From Pseudomonas triticicola (lineage in GTDB: Bacteria > Pseudomonadota > Gammaproteobacteria > Pseudomonadales > Pseudomonadaceae), in NCBI RefSeq assembly GCF_019145375.1, contig NZ_JAHSTX010000002.1:751308-815307 (forward strand): DNA of 64,000 bases, in the 5' to 3' direction. Positions 16,093-24,200 of the stretch are shown one piece after another. Every line of letters begins with the position of its first letter. Positions within the stretch are counted from its first letter, which is position 1. The notes below the pieces were generated by a model that was not told where the DNA came from, did no database searches, and saw only the letters and a program-made list of their open reading frames with translations. The translations under genes were made by a program, and so were the position numbers.

Positions 16093-18615
16093 ATGTTCCC
16101 GATGACCCCCATCGCGGCTGCGCTTGCGCTGTTGTTTTGTGCCAGCGCAGCCGTCGCATCCAACACCGCCGGTACGACGCCACGCAGTCTGTTGGCGCAG
16201 GCCAAAGGCCTGCCGGCGGATTTCGAGGAGCATTTCTTTGATGTGCCTCTGGCGGTGCGGGTCGAAGTCGACCAACAGCCGCTGGGTGAGGCCATGGTGG
16301 TGTTGTCCCGTGATGATCGCATCACCCTTCTCGAATTCACCGACACCAGCGAAAACCGCTTCGGCCCTGCCGAACGGGAAAAATGGGCAAGCTACCTCAA
16401 ACCCGGCGTGCCATTGGGTGGGTGCAGCGGCTCCTGCCCGGACCAGTTTCTCGCGGTGCACTACAACCTGGAAAGTTCCCTGGTTTCGATCGTTACCGAA
16501 AATGCCGAACGCGACCTCGAAGCCAAGCGTTATTACGAGCAACCGAGCGGCGGCAGCAGCGGCCTGATGGTGCGCAATCAGCTCAACCTCAACGGTGGCC
16601 AGGATCAGGACCTCGGCGGACGCTTCGGCCTGGAAGCCAGTTCAAGCCTGGGTAACTGGAGCCAGACGCTGAATCTGCAACTGGCCCGGCTCGGCGGCCC
16701 CGACGACAAGCTCTACCACGCCGTGCACGAGCTGCACACCCAGCGCGAACTGCAAGGCAGTTTCTTGCGCCTGGGCTATTTCACCCCCACATCCGAAGGG
16801 CTGACGCGCCAGCCGCGCACGTTTGGCACCAGCCCTGATACGGCGGTCGGCATCATGTACGGCAGCTCCGACAGCCTCGCGATCAACAGCCCGATGCCCA
16901 GCGTTTACCCGATCTACGTGACCGCCAACCGGCAGGGTTCGGTGGAGATCTGGCGCGACGGGCTGTTGATCAATACCCAATCGGTACCGGCCGGTTTGCA
17001 GACCCTCGACACCCGGCCGCTGCCCGGCGGCATTTATGAAGTGGAAGTGCGCCTGATCGAAGACGGTCAGATCACCTCCACTACCCAGGAGTTGGTGTAC
17101 AAGCCCAGCAACTGGCGCAACCTGGACGAACGCTGGCGCTACAACGTGTTTGCCGGTGAAGAAAGCAAACTGCTGAGCAACTGGGACACGCAATCGAGCG
17201 GCAGTCCCACCGCCGGTGCGGCGGTGAACTATCTGCTGCACCCTCGGGTGATTGTCGGCGCGTCGGCGCGGCAGATCCGCGAAAAACTGCAGTACGGCAC
17301 CTCCATCGACTGGACCCTGGCCAACCACGTCAGCCTGTATGCCAATGTCTACAAGACTGAGGATTACGGCACCGGTCTGGACCTGCAAAGTCTTTACAAC
17401 TATGGCGCGGGCAGTCTGGTGATCAGCCACAACCGCAGCTGGCTCGATACCACCAATACCTACGACACGCTGCCGGATGGCACGCGCGTTCGTCCACGTA
17501 ACGTGTTCGTCGGCCAGACCAGCAATTCGTCGCTGGCGCTCAACCATCGAGTGAGCAGCAAGAGCTCGGTCAATGCCCGGGTATCGCATAGCGAAGGTAA
17601 CGTCGAAGGCGTGGGCCTCGATCTGGGCTGGACACAGCGCACCGTATTGCTGGGCAGTGATGCCAGTTGGCGCCTGTCGGTCTTTGATCGCCCGGGCAGT
17701 TTCAGCAGTGGCGATGCGCGCAATCGCGGCGTCGATCTGAGCATCAACCTGGCGTTGGGCGCTCCCGGTCAGCAGCTCACCGGCAGCATCGGTTCACGCA
17801 CGGCCCGCGACGGCAAACGCGACAACAATGCCTCGCTCGGCTGGCGCAAGGATTTCAAGGATCACGTGCTGCAAAGCGTTTCGGTCACGGCGCTTACCGA
17901 CACTTACGGCCTGGGCATGTCGAGCCTGACCAATTTCCGCACCGACGCGGTAAACGGCGACGCCTTCGTCCAGCGCTCTTCCTACAACGGCAACTTCACA
18001 GGCGGGCTCAACCTCGACAGCACGCTGGTGGTCGGCGGCGAAAAGATGCTCCTGACCAGCCAGAGCGACGTGCGCGGTGCCGGAATGATCGTCGATGTCG
18101 AGTCGGATATCGACGACATCGTCCTGCGGGCAGACGATTACAGCGGCGGCGGTGCCGCGCTGAAACCGGGGCGCAATTTCATTCCGATCACCGCCTATCA
18201 GAACAGCTCGGTGAGCTTCGACTTCGAAGGCAACACCGTACCGGCCGCCACCATCGAGCCGGCGCGCACCCGCTATCACTTGAACAAGGGCGGCATCGAG
18301 TATCGCAAGGTTCGCGTGATGAAAACCCTAACCGTGCTGGGTCGACTGGTCGATGCAAGCGGGCGGCCGCTCAAGGGGCACCACGTGATCAACCACGCCA
18401 GCCGTGGTGTGACCGAAGTCGACGGTTTCTTCTCGATGGAAATGAACGCCGGCTCACCCACCCTGGAAGTACGTCAGGGCAATCAGTTGCTGTGTCAGTT
18501 CCGCTTGAACGAGGCCGACCACCGCAGCGAAAACGACGTGTTGATGATCGGTGATCTGCGTTGCACGCCGGACACTCTCGCCGACGTCACTACCACCGAA
18601 ATGAAGGCAGGCTGA
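16093..18615 (+). CDS. Outer-membrane usher, CS1/TcfC-type
   Basis: Usher through which the pilins are assembled and exported. The protein has 840 residues, the alpha-usher length. A signal peptide (M-F-P-M-T-P-I-A-A-A-L-A-L-L...A-V-A-S) is followed by a periplasmic N-terminal domain with a Cys pair (G-G-C-S-G-S-C-P-D), a beta barrel with the plug around Y-P-I-Y-V-T-A-N-R-Q-G-S-V-E-I-W-R-D-G, and a C-terminal carboxypeptidase-like domain (V-L-G-R-L-V-D-A-S-G-R-P-L-K-G-H). The ATG at 16093 was chosen for the signal peptide; a TTG at 16048 extends the frame without similarity. The adhesin gene starts five bases after the stop. Confidence 0.92.
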   Translation: MFPMTPIAAALALLFCASAAVASNTAGTTPRSLLAQAKGLPADFEEHFFDVPLAVRVEVDQQPLGEAMVVLSRDDRITLLEFTDTSENRFGPAEREKWASYLKPGVPLGGCSGSCPDQFLAVHYNLESSLVSIVTENAERDLEAKRYYEQPSGGSSGLMVRNQLNLNGGQDQDLGGRFGLEASSSLGNWSQTLNLQLARLGGPDDKLYHAVHELHTQRELQGSFLRLGYFTPTSEGLTRQPRTFGTSPDTAVGIMYGSSDSLAINSPMPSVYPIYVTANRQGSVEIWRDGLLINTQSVPAGLQTLDTRPLPGGIYEVEVRLIEDGQITSTTQELVYKPSNWRNLDERWRYNVFAGEESKLLSNWDTQSSGSPTAGAAVNYLLHPRVIVGASARQIREKLQYGTSIDWTLANHVSLYANVYKTEDYGTGLDLQSLYNYGAGSLVISHNRSWLDTTNTYDTLPDGTRVRPRNVFVGQTSNSSLALNHRVSSKSSVNARVSHSEGNVEGVGLDLGWTQRTVLLGSDASWRLSVFDRPGSFSSGDARNRGVDLSINLALGAPGQQLTGSIGSRTARDGKRDNNASLGWRKDFKDHVLQSVSVTALTDTYGLGMSSLTNFRTDAVNGDAFVQRSSYNGNFTGGLNLDSTLVVGGEKMLLTSQSDVRGAGMIVDVESDIDDIVLRADDYSGGGAALKPGRNFIPITAYQNSSVSFDFEGNTVPAATIEPARTRYHLNKGGIEYRKVRVMKTLTVLGRLVDASGRPLKGHHVINHASRGVTEVDGFFSMEMNAGSPTLEVRQGNQLLCQFRLNEADHRSENDVLMIGDLRCTPDTLADVTTTEMKAG

Positions 18616-18619
18616 GCAT

Positions 18620-19837
18620 ATGAAAATCTTCCAGGCAAGCTGCGCGCTGGCGCTGGCTTTGGCCATGTCTACCGCCCATGGGTTCACTCAGGAAATCCGT
18701 GCGACGTTTCAGCCTGACCCGACGCAGCCAGGCAAGAATCTGTTCGTCAACAAAACCCCCAACAGCGGCTACTGCGCAAGCTACCCGGCGCAATGCGCCG
18801 ACCACAACATGTTCAGCATCGAGATGCCTGTACGGTTCGATTCCACACGCTTCATCTCACGCGGTGAATCGATGCTGGTGAAAGCCCCGGCCAACTGGCG
18901 GCAATTGACAGTAACCAATGCGCAAACGCAGGAAACCGAAACCGTCGAAGTGCGCATCATCGGTATCGGCTCCACTTACGTCCTGGACGATTCCGCGACC
19001 AACATCACCGGCGCGTCAACCCCGGCTGAAGCGCATGACAAATTATGGGACTCCAGCGGTTGGGTTTATGTGCCGGAACCCTGCCGTTACAGCGGTGTGG
19101 CGTCCTACGGTACGCACAGTTATCGCTTCTTCTGGAAGACCCCGGTGCAAACTGGTTGCTCCAAAAATGTCGCTTACCGTCTCTCGTCAATAGCTTTCGA
19201 CAAGATGGATTTTACTTATGAACTGAGAACCCCCAATCCGCTGGGCATGTCTACCGGACAATATACCGGTTCCCTTACTTACACCTTGGGACCCGCCCGC
19301 GATTTTGTTATGGGCGGCCTCTATCATCAGCCGGACGACCCCACGTTGACCCTGGATTTCGTCCTCGACGTGCAACACACCCTCAAGGTCGATCTGCCTC
19401 CCGGCGGCACTCGGGTTACGCTCCAGCCGGTGGGCGGCTGGGAGCCGTGGATCAACAGCGGACGCAAACCCACGCGGATATTTGCCGACCAGGTCTTCTA
19501 CATTTCGGCCTCTTCGCGTTTCAAGGTCATGTTGTTGTGCAGTTCCCAGGGCGGAAATATCTGCAACCTGGGTAGCCCTTCGGGCGATAGCTCTCAGGTT
19601 CAAGTCAGGATGAGTCTGCCGCCAGGCATCATTGGCCCCGGCGGCGGTCCGGTGAACCGGATCTCCCTGGATTTCAACCGCTGGTCAGCGCCTTTTCAGC
19701 CTGGAGTGTATGTGGAGAACAAGCCTGGGTATCTGCATTTCGACATGGACCCGAGAGACATCGACTTTTTGCTCAGGCCGGGCAAGAACGACCGTCTGCG
19801 CGGTAACGTCACCATCATCTGGGATTCGGAAGTATGA
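18620..19837 (+). CDS. CS1-type fimbrial tip adhesin
   Basis: 405-residue secreted protein (signal peptide to about A-H-G, residue 21) in the position of CooD-like minor subunits, which sit at the fibre tip and bind receptors. It is cysteine-rich (C-A-S-Y-P-A-Q-C, P-C-R-Y, G-C-S-K, L-L-C-S-S-Q-G-G-N-I-C), unlike the Cys-free pilins, as expected for a folded adhesin domain. The C-terminal part (about 250-405) resembles a pilin domain ending in a beta strand (R-G-N-V-T-I-I-W-D-S-E-V). Its stop overlaps an upstream ATG of the chaperone frame. Binding specificity cannot be read from sequence. Confidence 0.85.
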   Translation: MKIFQASCALALALAMSTAHGFTQEIRATFQPDPTQPGKNLFVNKTPNSGYCASYPAQCADHNMFSIEMPVRFDSTRFISRGESMLVKAPANWRQLTVTNAQTQETETVEVRIIGIGSTYVLDDSATNITGASTPAEAHDKLWDSSGWVYVPEPCRYSGVASYGTHSYRFFWKTPVQTGCSKNVAYRLSSIAFDKMDFTYELRTPNPLGMSTGQYTGSLTYTLGPARDFVMGGLYHQPDDPTLTLDFVLDVQHTLKVDLPPGGTRVTLQPVGGWEPWINSGRKPTRIFADQVFYISASSRFKVMLLCSSQGGNICNLGSPSGDSSQVQVRMSLPPGIIGPGGGPVNRISLDFNRWSAPFQPGVYVENKPGYLHFDMDPRDIDFLLRPGKNDRLRGNVTIIWDSEV

Positions 19838-19881
19838 GCGTCCCGGGCCGGTTTCACTCAACGTTCTTGGAGTTCAACACG

Positions 19882-20625
19882 ATGAACCGTGGTCTTTTGC
19901 TGGGCCTGCTCAGCGTTTTTTGCCTGCCGGCGCAGGCCGGGCCGCAGATTAATGTCGGCACCGTTTACGACTATCTGGAAGCCGACAAGAGCACCTATCT
20001 CAAGCGGGTCTTCAATAGCGGTGACGCCACCGCATTCGTCAAGATCAATGTGCTCGAAATCGTTTACGACGACGCCGGCACGCCCAAGGAAATTGCTGTC
20101 GAGAATGCCGCCGATGGCGCCTCGCGCAACGGTCTGATGGCCAGCCCGGCGCGGCTGATCGTCCCGGCTCAAGGCATGCAGGGCACACGCTTGCTGTACA
20201 TGGGAGAACGGGACCGGGAGCGTTATTTCCGCGTGCGCTTCGTCCCCGTGGTGCCGGAAAAGGAAGACGATTTTGTGGTCACCGGTGAAGAGCGTGAGGA
20301 TTACAAGAAGTCATTGTCGGCCGGGGTCAACGTCATGACCGGGTTTGGCACCATCTTCTTCGTCCGCCCCAAGGACGCGCGTTACGCCACGGCAATCAAC
20401 GAAAGCGAGAGTCGCTACGAACTGCGCAACAACGGCAATACCGTGGTGATTGTCGACGAGTTCAAGAGTTGTTCGCTGAGCAAGGAAAGCGATTGCGGGG
20501 CGACCACCAAACACCATGTTCTGGCAGGTAAATCCTTTGCCTTCGACAAGGAAAAAGGCCGTGAGTACCGCTTCTTTCTGATCGAAGGCAGCGACAAGAA
20601 AACCATGAAAGTCGCCAGCCGCTAG
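19882..20625 (+). CDS. Alpha-class fimbrial periplasmic chaperone
   Basis: 247 residues, of the CooB/TcfB type. A signal peptide (M-N-R-G-L-L-L-G-L-L-S-V-F-C-L-P-A-Q-A) precedes two immunoglobulin-like domains. The first contains S-P-A-R-L-I-V-P-A-Q-G-M-Q-G-T-R-L-L at about 108-125, the pattern where donor-strand chaperones hold the subunit, with R-Y-F-R-V-R-F-V-P following. The second contains a Cys pair (S-C-S-L-S-K-E-S-D-C). The start at 19882 follows TTGGAG and gives a standard signal peptide. An earlier ATG at 19834 overlaps the adhesin stop and may help coupling. In canonical CS1 operons the chaperone comes first; here it is fourth. Confidence 0.9.
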   Translation: MNRGLLLGLLSVFCLPAQAGPQINVGTVYDYLEADKSTYLKRVFNSGDATAFVKINVLEIVYDDAGTPKEIAVENAADGASRNGLMASPARLIVPAQGMQGTRLLYMGERDRERYFRVRFVPVVPEKEDDFVVTGEEREDYKKSLSAGVNVMTGFGTIFFVRPKDARYATAINESESRYELRNNGNTVVIVDEFKSCSLSKESDCGATTKHHVLAGKSFAFDKEKGREYRFFLIEGSDKKTMKVASR

Positions 20626-20658
20626 GCCGGTTTTCCATTGACGCATCAGGTAGCCAAC

Positions 20659-21174
20659 ATGATCAAGCAATGTACCGCCGCCCTACTGGCGGGCGCCACC
20701 GCGTTGACCGCAGCTGTGACGTGGGCCGCCCGGGAGGAGCACACCTTCGAAGTGTCGCTCAACATTCCCAGTCGGCCGTTCTACGTCATCCCGGTGGAAC
20801 CGGACTGGATTCACCGTCCGCAGCTACTGGCCTGGCACCACGCCACGGACAGCCTGGGCAAGCTGGAAAAATATTTCGATATGCGGCATGACAGCAGCGC
20901 CATCGAGGCGCGTCTCGCCACCGACCCGTTGATTGACACTGGCCGCCCGGGTGAGTTGATCGAATTGCGGGTGACGTTCAATGACGTCACGCTGAGTTCG
21001 CACATCACCCCGCAGCAAGTGCTTTCGAAAGAAGAGGCCGCTGTCGGTAAACGTGTGCTGCTGAAAATCGAACCGATCAAACCGCCGGGTGGCTACCGCC
21101 CCGGGGAGTACAGCGGCAACGTAGTGCTTTTTTTTAACGCCAGCGCGCCAAACGGCAATGACGCGGATGCCTGA
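20659..21174 (+). CDS. Second CS1-type fimbrial subunit
   Basis: 171-residue precursor with signal peptide (M-I-K-Q-C-T-A-A-L-L-A-G-A-T-A-L-T-A-A-V-T-W-A-A). It aligns along its length with the first pilin: H-T-F-E-V-S-L-N-I-P...F-Y-V-I-P, Y-F-D-M-R, and G-E-Y-S-G-N-V-V-L-F-F-N-A. It is likely a minor subunit, for example an anchor, initiator or terminator of the fibre. AGG precedes the ATG at 20659; an in-frame start at 20638 is less likely because it would displace the signal peptide. It is the last gene of the operon and convergent with the large NEL-type gene. Confidence 0.88.
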   Translation: MIKQCTAALLAGATALTAAVTWAAREEHTFEVSLNIPSRPFYVIPVEPDWIHRPQLLAWHHATDSLGKLEKYFDMRHDSSAIEARLATDPLIDTGRPGELIELRVTFNDVTLSSHITPQQVLSKEEAAVGKRVLLKIEPIKPPGGYRPGEYSGNVVLFFNASAPNGNDADA

Positions 21175-21220
21175 ATGTCGTGCGAGGGGGTATCGCAAGC
21201 GACGAACGTCCCTCGGGGCA

Positions 21221-21251
21221 CATTCGGCCAGCCTGAAGCGCTCGCCGAATG
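21221..21251. terminator. Possible hairpin between convergent genes
   Basis: CATTCGGC (21221-21228) and GCCGAATG (21244-21251) form an 8-bp stem with a 15-base loop between the fimbrial operon and the converging effector-like gene. No T run follows on either strand, so factor-independent termination is uncertain. Confidence 0.35.
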
Positions 21252-21264
21252 CTGCGGGATCGTT

Positions 21265-24200
21265 TCAGAGCCCGGCCCGCTCAAGCGCTTCGCGACTCAG
21301 GGCGCGGGATAGCTCGTTGCGCTCGTAGCTGATTTTCTCGGCCAGCTTCCTGTACTCCCGGGTGCTGCTGAACACTTGGCTGTCGAGCTGACGGGATTGT
21401 TCTTCGAACAGGCGCAGATTCTCCTGATAGCGGTCAGGATAGGTATCGCGCAGGTAGTCCGCCCAGAAAGGATCGGTATAGAGGTCGATCATGCCGTTGA
21501 CCAGGCCATCACCCTGTTCGCGCTGGATGATTCTCTGGTAAGCCGCGTTGAGCATTTCCTCGGTCACACCGGCCCGAGGCTGAACGGGCATGCCCTGCGC
21601 ATGCCAGGGCAACTCCAGACGCTCGCCCAGGCCTGCTTCGAACGCCCGATGAATCTGTATTTCGTCAGGGGCCGGCAGGCGCGGATCGATCAGGTGTTGC
21701 TGTTGCTGGCGACTGACCTCCATGGCGGCCTCATCGCTGACCCGATCAAGTCGCGCCGCGCTACGCGCCAGGCGCACGAGTCTGTCTTCCAGTTGCGCGG
21801 CCGTTGTCGTTTCGTTGTAGGCCTTGGACACCAGGACTTTGAGCCCCAGTGAGTTGAACAGCTGCGGGCCAAGATCAGGGCAGTCCTGCGCAGCCACGTT
21901 CTGCTCGAAGAGCTTTTTGCGCAGATTTTCGTCGAGCGCCGCCGCATCGATCATGTCCCAGACCCGTGCGGTCAGGTTCCGACGCCCCGAGTCAGTTCCG
22001 TAATCGGCGGATTCGCGCTGCTTGCGGATCACGCTGAAAAAACCGGCTGAGTCAGGCTCGGCCATCAGGTCATGCCACGACTGCTCGCGGTATCGGCTGA
22101 ACGCTGATGAGGGGGGCAACGGATCAGCATTGGCGGGCATCAACTTCCAGTAATCAAGCTCATCGGCGGCGGCGTATGAGTAACCCGGTACGACGCTCAA
22201 CCCTACCGACTGGCGATACTCGCCAAGACGCCGCAACTGGTCACTGTCGAATTTGGCGACACTGATTCGTGCGCGAGCAAGCAGGCGCGCCTGATCGCTA
22301 CCGGGTTCGACGCGGGGCAGGGTGTCGAGCGGATTGTCCCGCATGTCCAGGTAAAACCCTTTCGGGCGCTGCCGTATCTGTCCGTCGACTTCAAGCCACC
22401 CCGTCGGCCAATCGCGAATGCGCGTATTGACCAGGTTCAGTTCGACCAGTTGCTCCATGCGGCCGATATCCGGCGGCACACGCAGGTTGTTGCCGTTGAG
22501 ATTCAGGCTCTGCAAGCGGGTGAGATTGCTCAGGCGCGTTCGTGAGTCATAGGTCAGTTCAATGCTGTTGTGCGACAGATCCAGTGTCTGCAGCTGAGGC
22601 ATTTTCCCGAGGGCAGCCGGCATCTCCTTGAAGCCGCAGCGCTGGGCACTCAATTGCCGCAGATTGGGGAAACTCGCCAGCAGGCTGTCCGGCGTGGTTG
22701 AAAGCGCAATGTTGGCGATGTTCAGTCCGGTAATCCGGTCGAAGTATTGCTGCATTCCGGGGCGCCGTTGCAAGTCGCGCCACCATGTCTCAAGGTTCGA
22801 TAACGGCAGTTCGGATGAAAGGTCCAGCGTATACCCTTGTTCCGGATGCGGGTTGCTTGCGCCGGGCCGCTCGTTGTCGCGTTTGAAGCATTTCCTCAAC
22901 TGCTGCTCTATGTACCCGCCGCCCTCGCGGACGAAATCCGTTGGCAGCGCGACCATTTCCCCGTTTTCTTCAATGACAGGTGTGTAACTGCTACGCCAGC
23001 TGTCGAGGGCGTTGTCGAGCATTTCGCGTTCGCGCTCAAGGTCGGCGATTGCTCTTTCGCTATTGCCCTTTTTCTCGAGCGTCATCAGGAAACTCGCCAT
23101 CTCTCTATCGTTCAGTTTCGGATACAACTGTCTGAGCCGTTGCTCGGGGGTTTTGGCCGTCCATGGCCAGCCCCGTAGCAGAATTTCCGTTTCGCGGGGG
23201 GCGACCGCTCGAATCGGCGGTTCTGCCAGGGCAATCCGGCGTTCGGCAGGCGGCGCGCACTGTTCCATGATCCACAGTTTCAAGGCGCGGCCCTGACCGC
23301 GCTGATAGCCGGTACTCGCCAGCGTTTCGAGCGGTACGGCGCGCAGGATGGCTTCATGGAAATCGGTACTGTCATGCAGCACCTGACCCTTGGCGTCGCG
23401 CACTTCATAGCGGCCTTCTCCACGCCTGAGCAGCTGCCTCACAGTGCTGGCGTCCTGCGGCCCGACACTGCAGCGCAACGGACCGTGCGGGCTACCGTCG
23501 AACACTTCGATGCGCAGGTCGGCAAAGGTGTCGGTGTGGATTTTCATGGTGTTGAGCGCCAGGCGTTCGGTCTGTTCGGTCATCAGATCGTCCCGGTAAA
23601 AACCGTCGTACGCGCGACTGGCCGACGCCTCGAAATCCAGCTCCCGGGCCTGATTCTTCAGGCGTAGCGGCAAGTGCTGTTCCTCGCTGATGCGTTGCCG
23701 TTCGGCAGCACGAGCCTGGCTCAGAACCGTCTCGGCCAAGGGCAACGGCAGATCCGGAAACGACTCTCTGATCACGGCAATGTCGGTGTCGCCGCTGCGC
23801 TGCCCGGCCTGGTACAGGTGGCGGGCCACGCTGCTGCGCTGCTCTTTCAGCGCGTCGGCCAGTTGACTGCGCAGGACTTCGACCCGTTGCTCGGCAGTGA
23901 CCATCGGGCCGAGCAGATGATTGAACTCGTCGTCGCGCAGGAACCCGGCGACCCGCTCCGGCAAATTCCCGGCGTTGAGATCGGCCTGGCTGATGCGCAA
24001 CGTGTCGGCTGCGGAGGCCAGCGGGTTGCCGTATTTATGCGAGTAGCCGGTCAGGTCCTGACGAGCGAAGACCTCCAGCGCGCGTCGCGGCGGCCAGCCC
24101 GGCAGGCTGGTCAGCATCGGCTCCAGCCATACCGCGTCGGCATCGATCGGCTTGCCGCTACGCAGATTCCGCCCAGCCTCGATGACATCCTCGTACGCGC

